Shown one piece after another: positions 6,247 through 14,257 of a stretch of DNA of 22,678 nucleotides; within the stretch, counting starts at the first letter, position 1; every line of letters begins with the position of its first letter. A program made the translations under genes and the position numbers. The DNA comes from an uncultured Collinsella sp. (GTDB lineage Bacteria > Actinomycetota > Coriobacteriia > Coriobacteriales > Coriobacteriaceae), in NCBI GenBank assembly GCA_902494375.1, contig CABUTL010000004.1, positions 1 through 22,678 of the forward strand, written 5' to 3'. Under the pieces are notes generated by a model that saw nothing but the letters and a program-made list of their open reading frames with translations, had not been told where the DNA came from and did not search any database.

Positions 6247-7272
6247 CTAGTTAAGGCGCTCCACAAAGAAATCTGCCATGGAGAGGAACAGCTCGCGTGC
6301 ATGCGGGTCGAGCGAAACGTCCTCGATGGCGGCCTTAGCTTTGGCGGTCAGGTCCAGTGCGTAGGCGTGGGCGTAATCGATAGAGCCAGTCTCCTGGAAG
6401 ATTTCCACGGCGCGCGCGAGCTGCGCGGGGTCCTCGGTGCCCGAGGAGAGGATCGCTTCAATCTCGTCGTGATAGCGCTCATCGGAGAGGGCGTGTACGG
6501 CGACAAGCGTGCGCTTGCCCTCGGTGATGTCGGTGCGGAAGTCCTTGTTGGCGGCCTCCTTGGTACCGATCAAGTTGAGCAGATCATCTTGAATCTGGAA
6601 GGCAAGGCCCGTGTGCAGGCCAAAGGCGCGCAGCGCCTCAATTTGCTCCTCGCTGCCTCCGCCGATGATGGCTCCGGTGGCAAGCGGCGTGGCTCCGCTG
6701 TAGTACGCGGTCTTGTGCGTCGCCATGTCCAGGTAATCGTCGACCGAGATGTCGAAGCGCCCGTCGCGTACCCAACCCAGGTCGAGCGCCTGGCCCTCGA
6801 TGGTACGAACGATCATCTCGGTGAGCTCGTGGAGCACGCGGAGTTTTACGTTGGGCTCCAGCGTGGGGTCGTCGAGAACCGTCTTGGTGACCATGGTAAG
6901 TGCCAGGTCGCCGCAGTTGATAGCAAGCCCCGTGCCCTCGGTGAGGTGCATGCAGGGCTTACCGCGGCGCAGCTGCCCGTTATCGGCGATGTCGTCGTGG
7001 ATGAGCGCACCCGACTGGAAATGCTCGATGGCCGCCGCGGCGCTGCGGGCGCTCTCAAAGCTGCCGCCCACTGCGGTGGCGGCGAGCATGCAGATGAGCG
7101 GGCGGTGGCGCTTGCCGGCATTGGCGGTAAATGCCGAGAGCGGGGTATACAGGTAGCGCTCGATATCGGCAGAGGTCGCCTGTCCGTCAAAGAACGTGGC
7201 CAGATAGTCGTTGATCTGGTCAAGGTGCTGGGCTAAAAAGCTGGTAAACGGACTGGACACGGGTTCTCGCAT
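6247..7272 (-). CDS. Polyprenyl (geranylgeranyl-type) diphosphate synthase
   Basis: The 341-residue protein is a trans-prenyltransferase that condenses isopentenyl diphosphate with allylic diphosphates to make isoprenoid chains, for quinones or other lipids, in the cytoplasm. The first aspartate-rich motif is DDIAD (93-97, in ALIHDDIADN) followed by the RRGKP loop (102-106). The second motif reads DDLLN (229-233), with Asn in place of the last Asp, a change seen in some family members. KDFRTDITEGKRT (243-255) is the conserved loop after it. Length is normal. The chain length of the product cannot be read safely. The ribosome site (AAGAAAGA) before ATG 7272 is weak. The CwlM-like gene starts 138 bp further down the same strand, so both may be linked to envelope biogenesis. 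Confidence 0.88.
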   Translation of the reverse strand: MREPVSSPFTSFLAQHLDQINDYLATFFDGQATSADIERYLYTPLSAFTANAGKRHRPLICMLAATAVGGSFESARSAAAAIEHFQSGALIHDDIADNGQLRRGKPCMHLTEGTGLAINCGDLALTMVTKTVLDDPTLEPNVKLRVLHELTEMIVRTIEGQALDLGWVRDGRFDISVDDYLDMATHKTAYYSGATPLATGAIIGGGSEEQIEALRAFGLHTGLAFQIQDDLLNLIGTKEAANKDFRTDITEGKRTLVAVHALSDERYHDEIEAILSSGTEDPAQLARAVEIFQETGSIDYAHAYALDLTAKAKAAIEDVSLDPHARELFLSMADFFVERLN

Positions 7273-7385
7273 TCTTTCTTAGGTTGCATCGTTGCGGTGT
7301 GCAGATACCATATTGCCACATTGGAGTTGCCGGCGCGTCTGTTTTGGCGATTTGGGGAAACGGGACGTGTGCGCGTGCCGGCTGC

Positions 7386-9836
7386 TTATATAAGCCTAAA
7401 GTGCTCGAGCGCCTTGACGACGCCATCTTTGTCGACCGAGTCGGTGATGTAGTCGGCGCGCTTTTTGAGATAGTCCGGCGCATTGCCCATGGCGATACCG
7501 ACATCGACGGCGTTCATCAGCGAGACGTCATTGCTGGCGTCGCCGATGCCGTATACGGTTCCGTGGTGGGGATCGAGGGCGTCGAGTACAGACTGGATGC
7601 CCCCGCGCTTCGTGCATTCGCGGGGCGAGATTTCGGTTACCTCGAGTTCGAGCTCGTTAAAGCACAGCAGCGGCTCAAGTGCCTTATCTTGAGCGATGTG
7701 GTTGGCGAGCGATGTAGACATCAAGATCTTGTAGACACTGTAATGTTGCAGCTGCGTGACTGCGTCGCCCAGGGTGCGCGCGTATCCGGGGGCATCGGGG
7801 GCATCGGCACTCATGCGCACGACGCCGTTGAGGCCCTCAAAGCGGATGACCTCGCCCGATTGCTCAAGATAGGGGGCAAGATGCTGCAGCATGCTGGGCG
7901 TCATCGACAGATCGCGAATTGCGTGTCCGTTGATCTCGGCGTAACCGCCCGCAAGACAGACGATGCCGGTCCAGGGCAGCTCAAGAAGTTTGGGGTGGAT
8001 GCAGCTGAGGGTGCGCCCCGTGCAGATAAAGGCCATGTTGCCGTTGGCGACAAACTCGCGGATTGCCTGCGAAACCGCCTCGTTGGGATAGGGGGAGAGG
8101 TCCCGCTCGTCTTCGGGAAGGTCTTGGGCGAGCCTGGGGTCTTGCCAGGCGAGCGTTCCGTCGATATCGAAGAAGCAGATATCGCCGCGCTTATGGGCTG
8201 CGCTGGCGGCAGGGGAGGCCGAGGTGGTGGGCACAAATTCCGGCTCGAGGCCCATGATCTGGTCAAAATGCTCTTTAACGCGGGGAACGGAGATGCCGAT
8301 GACCACCTGGGCGGTCTTGCCGGTAATGATGAGGCCCTTGGCGCCCACCGCGACAAACGACGCGTTATCTGCAACGATGGAAGGGTCTGCGACCTCGACG
8401 CGCAGGCGCGTGGCGCAGTTGGTTGCGCCCACGATATTGCCAACGCCACCTAAAAGCTGAATTACCCGCTCAGCGAGGACGTGATCTTGATCGGATCGAC
8501 TATCGACCTCGTCATTGGGGGATTGCTCTTTGGCAAAGTCGCTTCCCGTTAAACAATCGATTGCCGCGCGATTGGCAACATGATCCTCGCGGCCCGGTGT
8601 CTTAAGGTCATAGACCAAGATGAGTGCTCGAAAACTAACAAAAAAGATGAGGCTAAAGGCAAGGCCGATACCGAGCGCCAAAAGATAGGCACCGGCATGC
8701 GTGCGCATGAGCGGAATAAAGTTGAAGGCTGCCATCTCCATGAGGCCGCCCGAGAAGATGCCGACGATGCCAAAGAGATTCATGGTTGTGGCAAGGCAAG
8801 ACGATAAGACGGCGTAGAGCAAAAAGAGCCCGGGGTGGGTGAACATAAAGAGAAACTCGAGTGGCTCGGTAACGCCGCAAACCACCGAGGCGACGATGGC
8901 GGGCAAAAGGATGACCTTAAGGCCGGCGCGGCGCTCTGGTTTTGCGGTGGAGTAGAACGCGGCTGCGATGGCGGGAAGGCCAAAGAGCTTGACCCAGCCG
9001 GTGGCGGTAAAACCGGCCCACGGCGCAAGTTCATTAAGGGGGCGCGTGCTATGGGAGAGGATGGGGAGCAAGCTGCTCCACGTGGCGTAGATGCCGTCGT
9101 TAATGACCAGGTTGTCGTAGTAGATCGGCATGTAGAGCAGGTGGTGCAGCCCCATGGGCTCGAGCGCTCGCTCCAAAAGCACAAAGATGCCCACGCCAAA
9201 GGGGCCGACGCTCGTAAGTGCATGGCGCAGCGTTTCGGTCATTGCGTATACGGAGGGCACGATGGCGGCCGAGATAGCGGCAAGGGCAAACACGGCAAAA
9301 AAGCTGATGAGGTAGACCAGCGAGGAGCCCGAGAAGGTGCCGAGCCAATCGGGAACCTTGGCATCGTAGAAGCGGTCATGGATGGCGACGACGGTTGCCG
9401 ATACCGCCAGCGGGCCGATAATGCCGGTGTCGAGCGTCTTGATGCCGTCGATGATGGTGATGCCGCTAGCGGAGGTCAAAGACGACGGGTACTTAAGTCC
9501 AAGATTGTCTCCGCTCAGCTTAATGATCTCGCTCAAAAAGAAGCAGTAGGCAAAATAGGCGACGAGAGCCTCGAGGCAGCAACGAGCCGGTTGTTTTTGG
9601 GCAAGACCGATGGGCAGCGCTACGGCAAAAAGGAGCGGGAGGCGTTTAAAGACCGTCCACGAGCCGCGCTGGATGATGGTCCAAAAAGCGTACCAAGGGG
9701 TTCCGTATACGGCGAGATCGCCGACGATGTCCGCAGTCGTTGCGAGAGCGGAGACGCCGACCATGAGGCCTGATATAGAAAACAGCATGGCGGGCGCGAA
9801 CATTGCCCCGCCAAAGCGTTGGATTTTTTGCAGCAT
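7386..9836 (-). CDS. MalP/GlvC-type PTS EIICB fused to a C-terminal HAD phosphatase
   Basis: The 816-residue protein has three modules. Residues 1-410 are a glucose-superfamily EIIC membrane domain opening with MLQKIQRFGGAMF and carrying the GVTEPLEF signature (321-328); its opening and the TPGRE end resemble B. subtilis MalP (maltose EIICB). Residues about 450-530 are EIIB with phospho-cysteine C474 in ATNCATRLR. After a short linker, residues 551-816 form a Cof-type HAD hydrolase: motif I DIDGT (D557, D559), motif II CTGR (T606), motif III K743, motif IV GDASND (D766, D770). MalP ends after EIIB, at about 527 residues. The reading frame is continuous with no internal ribosome site in the linker apparent, so this is a true fusion. 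It suggests that imported maltose-6'-phosphate or a similar sugar phosphate is dephosphorylated at once. No EIIA or GH4 phospho-glucosidase gene lies in the window. GGAAGG precedes the ATG. Confidence 0.88.
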   Translation of the reverse strand: MLQKIQRFGGAMFAPAMLFSISGLMVGVSALATTADIVGDLAVYGTPWYAFWTIIQRGSWTVFKRLPLLFAVALPIGLAQKQPARCCLEALVAYFAYCFFLSEIIKLSGDNLGLKYPSSLTSASGITIIDGIKTLDTGIIGPLAVSATVVAIHDRFYDAKVPDWLGTFSGSSLVYLISFFAVFALAAISAAIVPSVYAMTETLRHALTSVGPFGVGIFVLLERALEPMGLHHLLYMPIYYDNLVINDGIYATWSSLLPILSHSTRPLNELAPWAGFTATGWVKLFGLPAIAAAFYSTAKPERRAGLKVILLPAIVASVVCGVTEPLEFLFMFTHPGLFLLYAVLSSCLATTMNLFGIVGIFSGGLMEMAAFNFIPLMRTHAGAYLLALGIGLAFSLIFFVSFRALILVYDLKTPGREDHVANRAAIDCLTGSDFAKEQSPNDEVDSRSDQDHVLAERVIQLLGGVGNIVGATNCATRLRVEVADPSIVADNASFVAVGAKGLIITGKTAQVVIGISVPRVKEHFDQIMGLEPEFVPTTSASPAASAAHKRGDICFFDIDGTLAWQDPRLAQDLPEDERDLSPYPNEAVSQAIREFVANGNMAFICTGRTLSCIHPKLLELPWTGIVCLAGGYAEINGHAIRDLSMTPSMLQHLAPYLEQSGEVIRFEGLNGVVRMSADAPDAPGYARTLGDAVTQLQHYSVYKILMSTSLANHIAQDKALEPLLCFNELELEVTEISPRECTKRGGIQSVLDALDPHHGTVYGIGDASNDVSLMNAVDVGIAMGNAPDYLKKRADYITDSVDKDGVVKALEHFRLI

Positions 9837-9879
9837 GTTCTGCCTTCCGAATATCGAGGCGCGTTGCGCGTGGGGAAAC

Positions 9880-10011
9880 GTTTAAACAATGGATTCATTG
9901 TAGAGGACCAGACGAGTGTCGTACCGGCAGTTTTGAGCGAAACCGATTTGGGCATGACAGAAACCGTCAACGGCTAAATCCTGTCGCTTCACCGATATTC
10001 GGTTTAAACAA
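9880..10011. promoter_or_regulatory. Divergent EIICB-HAD / gntR control region with two GTTTAAACAA operators
   Basis: Identical decamers GTTTAAACAA lie at 9880-9889 and 10002-10011. On the minus strand TACAAT (plus 9897-9902) is a good -10 for the PTS gene, which puts the first operator right at its transcript start. On the plus strand TGCTATCGT (10022-10030) is an extended -10 for gntR and the second operator overlaps its -35 position. This fits repression of the PTS gene and autoregulation by the adjacent TreR-like protein. Confidence 0.6.
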
Positions 10012-10065
10012 CTTTAAGAAATGCTATCGTGCCTAGCCGGAAATGAATAATGTAGAGGTGAAACA

Positions 10066-10785
10066 ATGCCAAAAGCGATATACGAAGGAATCTACCGAGA
10101 AATACGCTCGCGCATCATTAATGGGACCTATGCGTTTCAGGAGATGCTGCCAACCGAAGCCGAGCTGACCGCGGAATTTGGCTGCACGCGCAATACCGTC
10201 CGCCGCGCTTTGAGCATGCTGGCCGACGGGATGTTTGTGCAGCCCATACACGGCAAGGGCGTGCGCGTTATTTGGCTTAAGGGCGAAACCGACATGTTGG
10301 GCGCACTCGAAGAGGTTGAGTCGTTTGGCGAGTTTGCAAAGCGCAACAATGCCGTTGCATCGACGGACGTTAAGTCTTTCGAACATCTGGTTTGCACCGA
10401 GCAACTCTCTCGTCACCTGGGCTTTAAGGTGGGCGAGGAGTTGATTCGCGTAGTGCGTGTCCGAAGCCTCAACGGCAACGCGCGCCAAGTGGACCATGGC
10501 TATTTTTTGGCGTCGATCGCCAAGGGCCTGACTCCCGAGATCGCGGCAGATTCTATTTACGGCTATCTGGAGCACAAGCGCGGTGTCAAAGTGATGGCGA
10601 GCCGTCGTACGGTGAGTGTCGAGCTCGCCAACGATGAGGACTGCAGCTATCTTGACCTCGGCAAATACAACTGCGTTGCCGTCATGGAGAGTCAGTCGTA
10701 CACCTCGGACGGCATCTTGTTTGAGGTGACGCACACTCGCACACACCCCGAGATCTTCCATTACCGCGTCAATTCCAAGCGATAG
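10066..10785 (+). CDS. TreR-like GntR/HutC-family transcriptional regulator
   Basis: The 239-residue protein has an N-terminal winged helix (1-70, IYREIRSRI, then LPTEAELTAEFGCTRNTVRR, ending in IHGKGVRV) and a C-terminal UTRA effector domain (about 90-235). The order of features follows B. subtilis TreR, which binds TTGTATATACAA-type operators and responds to trehalose-6-phosphate; LTPEIAADSIYGYLE and the ending also resemble TreR. It is divergent from the PTS-HAD gene, so a sugar phosphate made by that PTS is the probable effector, whether maltose- or trehalose-type. Related TTGTTTAAACAA-like sites lie in its own promoter, before the ABC operon and before malQ. The ribosome site AGAGGTG precedes ATG 10066. 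The family is clear; the ligand is inferred. Confidence 0.88.
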   Translation: MPKAIYEGIYREIRSRIINGTYAFQEMLPTEAELTAEFGCTRNTVRRALSMLADGMFVQPIHGKGVRVIWLKGETDMLGALEEVESFGEFAKRNNAVASTDVKSFEHLVCTEQLSRHLGFKVGEELIRVVRVRSLNGNARQVDHGYFLASIAKGLTPEIAADSIYGYLEHKRGVKVMASRRTVSVELANDEDCSYLDLGKYNCVAVMESQSYTSDGILFEVTHTRTHPEIFHYRVNSKR

Positions 10786-10823
10786 CCGGCTAGCTCGCAG
10801 CCTGACGAGACTCATGGCCTCAA

Positions 10824-10878
10824 AGAGAAAACGCCCGGTCAAACCGACGGTACATCGGCTTGACCGGGCGTTTTCTCT
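10824..10878. terminator. Strong bidirectional terminator after gntR
   Basis: AGAGAAAACGCCCGGTCAA (10824-10842) is perfectly complementary to the sequence ending at 10878, with CCGA/TCGG continuing the stem inside. A-rich and T-rich flanks on both strands allow termination from either side. It isolates gntR from the ABC operon. Confidence 0.9.
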
Positions 10879-10896
10879 GCATTAGATAACAAATAA

Positions 10897-10983
10897 TTGT
10901 TTATACAAAACTTGTCAAGTATCAAGTTGAAATTACCGTTCACCGAAGTTTTTCTACCGCTCTAGTAATACTTGTTCAAACAA
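10897..10983 (+). promoter_or_regulatory. ABC operon control region with TreR-like operators
   Basis: TTGTTTATACAA (10897-10908) is one or two bases from both the B. subtilis TreR operator and the GTTTAAAC sites beside gntR. ACTTGTCAAGT (10910-10920) is a perfect palindrome and TTGTTCAAACAA (10972-10983) is a second TreR-like site. A possible promoter is TTGTTT (10897-10902) with TATCAA (10920-10925) at 17 bp, which the first operator would cover; TAATAC (10966-10971) is another -10 candidate. I cannot choose between them. Confidence 0.5.
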
Positions 10984-11013
10984 CTAGCCAAATAGCGTAT
11001 CGTTCAAATCAGC

Positions 11014-11091
11014 AAAAGGGGCAAAGTCCCCGAGCCAATCTCCGAAGGCGGCGGCAAAGGGTGCCGCCACGGTGTGAAAGGGTGGATTGTA
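11014..11091 (+). promoter_or_regulatory. Structured 5' leader of the ABC operon
   Basis: GGGG-CAAAGT-CCCC (about 11018-11031) and GGCGGCA (11050-11056) with TGCCGCC (11062-11068, loop AAGGG) form two hairpins. The second ends 23 nt before the ATG, next to the ribosome site AGGGTGGA. CAATC (11036-11040) could also pair with GATTG in the ribosome-site region. I could not match it by eye to a known riboswitch class. Confidence 0.35.
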
Positions 11092-12408
11092 ATGAAGAAC
11101 GAAATGAGCAGAAGGCAGTTCCTGGGCTTTGCTGGTTCCGCGGCTGCAGTTCTTGGTCTGGGCCTCGTGGGTTGCGGTGGTTCTGCCGGCTCCGGCTCCT
11201 CTGCTTCTGGTGACGCTGCCGAGGTCTACTTCCTCCAATTCAAGCCCGAGGTCGACAAGGAGTGGAAGGAGATCGCCAAGGCCTATAAGAAGGAGAAGGG
11301 CGTCGAGGTCAAGATCGTGACCGCCGCTTCCAACACCTACGAGGAGAAGCTTAAGTCCGAGATGTCCAAGAGCTCCGCTCCGACCCTGTTCCAGGTCAAC
11401 GGCCCCACCGGTCTTAAGAACTGGAAGGATTACTGCGCCGACCTGTCCGATACCAAGCTCCGCGGTGAGCTCATTGACGACTCCCTGGCTCTGCAGTCCG
11501 ACGGCAAGGATGTGTGCATCGACTGGGTCCAGGAGAGCTTCGGCATCATCTACAACAAGCAGCTGCTCGAGAAGGCTGGCTACAAGGCCGAGGACATCAA
11601 CTCCTTCGACAAGCTGAAGGCTTGTGCCGATGACATCCAGGCCCGCAAGGACGAGCTTGGTGTCGAGGGTGCCTTCACTTCCGCCGGCATGGACGACTCC
11701 TCCAGCTGGCGCTACACCACCCACCTTGCCAACATGCCGCTCTACTACGAGTTTGAGAAGGAGCACAACCAGGAGGACGACGAGATCAAGGGTGAGTTCC
11801 TCGACAACTACAAGCAGATTTTCGACCTGTACATCACCGACTCCACCTGCGATCCTTCGCAGCTTGCTTCCAAGACCGGCGACGACGCCACCAACGAGTT
11901 CGCAACCGGCAAGGCCGTCTTCTACCAGAACGGCTCTTGGGCCTACTCTGACCTCGTCAAGGCCGGCATGACCGACGATCAGATTGGCATGATGCCGATC
12001 TACATCGGTGTTGACGGCGAGGAGAACCAGGGCCTGTGCTCCGGCGGCGAGAACTACTGGTGCGTCAGTTCCCAGGCTTCCGAGGATGCCCAGAAGGCCA
12101 CCGAGGACTTCATGTATTGGTGCGTCACCGCTGACACCCCGACCAGCATCATCGCCGACAAGATGGGTCTGACCGCTCCGTTCAAGAGCGCCAAGGAGAC
12201 CACCAACGTCTTCTCGCAGCAGGCCGTTGCCATGGCCAAGGACGGCAAGAAGACCGTCGCTTGGGACTTCGTCTACATTCCCTCCGAGGAGTGGAAGAAG
12301 AACCTCAAGCAGGCTCTGATCGCCTATGCTGCCGACAACAGCAAGTGGGACGGCGTCAAGAACGCCTTCGTGGATGGCTGGAAGACCGAGAAGGCTGCTT
12401 CCGAGTAA
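11092..12408 (+). CDS. Sugar ABC transporter substrate-binding lipoprotein (Tat signal)
   Basis: From ATG 11092 (AGGGTGGA upstream; the GTG at 11074 would lengthen the signal peptide and lacks a site) the product has 438 residues. The N-terminus holds a twin-arginine motif SRRQFLG (6-12), a hydrophobic stretch and the lipobox LVGC with C28, followed by a Gly/Ser linker. It should therefore be exported folded by Tat and anchored by lipid. The mature part is a cluster-B sugar-binding fold (family MalE/UgpB). Hallmarks include APTLFQVNGPTGLKNW, ESFGIIYNKQLLEKAGY and the late GKAVFYQNGSWAYSDL segment. It feeds the two permeases and ATPase that follow. Substrate is probably an alpha-glucoside or maltodextrin, judged by the malQ and glgP genes nearby and the shared operators, but this is inference. 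Confidence 0.88.
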   Translation: MKNEMSRRQFLGFAGSAAAVLGLGLVGCGGSAGSGSSASGDAAEVYFLQFKPEVDKEWKEIAKAYKKEKGVEVKIVTAASNTYEEKLKSEMSKSSAPTLFQVNGPTGLKNWKDYCADLSDTKLRGELIDDSLALQSDGKDVCIDWVQESFGIIYNKQLLEKAGYKAEDINSFDKLKACADDIQARKDELGVEGAFTSAGMDDSSSWRYTTHLANMPLYYEFEKEHNQEDDEIKGEFLDNYKQIFDLYITDSTCDPSQLASKTGDDATNEFATGKAVFYQNGSWAYSDLVKAGMTDDQIGMMPIYIGVDGEENQGLCSGGENYWCVSSQASEDAQKATEDFMYWCVTADTPTSIIADKMGLTAPFKSAKETTNVFSQQAVAMAKDGKKTVAWDFVYIPSEEWKKNLKQALIAYAADNSKWDGVKNAFVDGWKTEKAASE

Positions 12409-12440
12409 GCAATTGCTGCCCAAGCTATCTGATTAGCGAC

Positions 12441-12474
12441 AGGGGGCGGGCAGACGTTGGTTTGCCCGCCCCCT
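12441..12474 (+). promoter_or_regulatory. Intercistronic hairpin between binding protein and permease genes
   Basis: A perfect 12-bp stem (AGGGGGCGGGCA at 12441-12452 with TGCCCGCCCCCT at 12463-12474) has a 10-base loop and no T tract. Hairpins at this position in importer operons usually protect the 5' message from decay, so that more binding protein than permease is made. Confidence 0.75.
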
Positions 12475-12495
12475 GCATATTGAAAGGACCCTTCT

Positions 12496-13350
12496 ATGGG
12501 CAAAGCACTCAAGCGCTGGTGGCCGCTCTTTATGCTGCCCACGTGCCTGGCGTTTATGATCGGGTTCGTGATTCCCTTTATCCAGGGCTTCTATCTCTCG
12601 TTCTGCCAGTTTATTACCATTAACAACACGCACTTTGTCGGTATCGAGAACTACGTGCGCGCGCTGTCCGATCCGCAGTTTGCCACGTCGTTCTTCTTTA
12701 CGGTGGCGTTTGCCTTCCTGTCGACGGTGCTCATCAACGTGATCGCCCTCGCCATTGCGCAGGCGCTCACCCGCAAGGCGCTCAAGGGCACTAACATCTT
12801 CCGTACGATCTTCTTTATGCCTAACCTGATCGGCGGCATCGTGCTGGGCTACATTTGGCAGATTCTGATCAACTGCCTGCTCTCCAACGTGGGCGCCCAG
12901 CTCATCGCTCTTAACTCCGCTGCCGGCTTCTGGGGCCTTATCATCCTGACCCTGTGGCAGCAGGTCGGCTACATGATGATCATCTACATCGCCGGTCTGC
13001 AGTCCATTCCGTCCGACTACATCGAGGCCGCCAAGGTCGACGGCGCCACGGCATGGCAGACGTTTTGGAAGGTTAAGATCCCCAATCTGATGCCGACGAT
13101 CACCATCTGCCTGTTCCTGTCCATCACCAACGGCTTTAAGCTGTTCGACCAGAACCTCGCCCTTACCGGCGGCGCCCCGGCGCACTCCACCGAGATGCTC
13201 GCCCTGAACATCTACAACACGTTCTATTCGCGTGCCGGTATCGCATGGCAGGGCATCGGTCAGGCCAAGGCGGTTATCTTCTGCATCCTGGTCGTAGCAA
13301 TCTCCATGATCCAGCTTAAGGCCACGAGGTCCAAGGAGGTGCAGCAGTAA
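12496..13350 (+). CDS. Sugar ABC transporter permease (MalF-type)
   Basis: The 284-residue integral membrane protein has about six hydrophobic segments and the binding-protein-dependent transport signature EAAKVDGATAWQTFWKVKIP starting at residue 177, the loop that contacts the ATPase. The first helix (PLFMLPTCLAFMIGFVIPF) and the following periplasmic turn are typical of the MalF/UgpA/LacF group without the large MalF insertion. AAAGGA precedes the ATG. Its last codon shares a base with the start of the next permease gene (TAATG), so the two are translationally coupled and form a heterodimer. Confidence 0.9.
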   Translation: MGKALKRWWPLFMLPTCLAFMIGFVIPFIQGFYLSFCQFITINNTHFVGIENYVRALSDPQFATSFFFTVAFAFLSTVLINVIALAIAQALTRKALKGTNIFRTIFFMPNLIGGIVLGYIWQILINCLLSNVGAQLIALNSAAGFWGLIILTLWQQVGYMMIIYIAGLQSIPSDYIEAAKVDGATAWQTFWKVKIPNLMPTITICLFLSITNGFKLFDQNLALTGGAPAHSTEMLALNIYNTFYSRAGIAWQGIGQAKAVIFCILVVAISMIQLKATRSKEVQQ

Positions 13351-14189
13351 TGAAACGCGATAAGGCTATTAACCGCGCGCTCTCGATTTTCTTTACGATT
13401 CTGTCGCTCGCGTGGATCTACCCCGTGTTCATGATTGCGCTCAATTCCTTTAAAAGGGGAACTGCAATCAGCACCACCACGGCATTCGATCTGCTCACGC
13501 CCGAGACGTTCAACGGTCTCGCAAACTACGTGCACGCTCTTAACGAGCAGGGCTTTGCCTCGGCGTTTATGTACTCGCTCATCATCACGGTCACGTCGGT
13601 CGTTCTGATTTTGGTGTGCTGCTCCATGTGCGCTTGGTACGTAGTGCGCGTCAACAGCAAGATTTCGAACTTCTTCTATTACCTGTTCGTGTTCTCGATG
13701 GTCGTGCCCTTCCAGATGCTCATGTTCACGCTGTCCAATTTGGCGGACCGCATCGGCTTCAACACGCCGTTCAACATCTGCTTTATCTACCTTGGCTTTG
13801 GCGCGGGCCTGGCGGTCTTTATGTTCGCCGGCTTTGTAAAGAACATCCCGCTCGAGATCGAAGAGGCGGCCATGATTGATGGCTGCAACCCGGTCCAGGT
13901 GTTCTTTAAGATCGTCCTCCCCATCATGAAGCCCACCTATCTTTCGGTCGGCATTCTCGAGACCATGTGGGTCTGGAACGACTATCTGCTGCCCTACCTT
14001 ACGCTCGACTCCACCAAGTACAAGACCATTCCTATCTTGATCCAGTACTTCCGCGGCGGCTACGGCCACGTCGAGCTCGGCCCCATGATGGCCTGCATCA
14101 TGATGGTCGTTGTCCCCATCGTCATCATGTACATCCTCTGCCAGAAGTACATCATCGACGGCGTGGTGGCAGGTGCCGTCAAGGGCTGA
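13350..14189 (+). CDS. Sugar ABC transporter permease (MalG-type)
   Basis: This is the second permease, of 279 residues, with six hydrophobic segments and the signature EAAMIDGCNPVQVFFKIVLP from residue 172. It belongs to the MalG/UgpE/LacG group. Its start overlaps the stop of the preceding gene by one base, and a strong ribosome site (AAGGAGGT, 13333-13340) lies inside that gene. Together with the upstream permease it forms the membrane channel. The ATPase gene follows after 68 bp. Confidence 0.9.
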   Translation: MKRDKAINRALSIFFTILSLAWIYPVFMIALNSFKRGTAISTTTAFDLLTPETFNGLANYVHALNEQGFASAFMYSLIITVTSVVLILVCCSMCAWYVVRVNSKISNFFYYLFVFSMVVPFQMLMFTLSNLADRIGFNTPFNICFIYLGFGAGLAVFMFAGFVKNIPLEIEEAAMIDGCNPVQVFFKIVLPIMKPTYLSVGILETMWVWNDYLLPYLTLDSTKYKTIPILIQYFRGGYGHVELGPMMACIMMVVVPIVIMYILCQKYIIDGVVAGAVKG

Positions 14190-14213
14190 TGCCGTAACTG
14201 TTTTGCAAGTTTC

Positions 14214-14240
14214 TGCGGCGCCCCTCAGCGCGGCGCCGCA
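14214..14240 (+). promoter_or_regulatory. Hairpin between permease and ATPase genes
   Basis: TGCGGCGCC (14214-14222) pairs perfectly with GGCGCCGCA (14232-14240) around a 9-base loop. No T tract follows and the ribosome site GAAAGG comes directly after. It could tune message stability or ATPase output relative to the permeases. Confidence 0.6.
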
Positions 14241-14257
14241 TATCGAAAGGTAAAGAC

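Noticed and set aside
10984..12423. 479-codon minus-strand frame opposite the substrate-binding protein gene
   Set aside because: The plus strand encodes a clear Tat lipoprotein with binding-protein hallmarks; the antisense frame is Leu/Val/Gly-rich without motifs or ribosome site.
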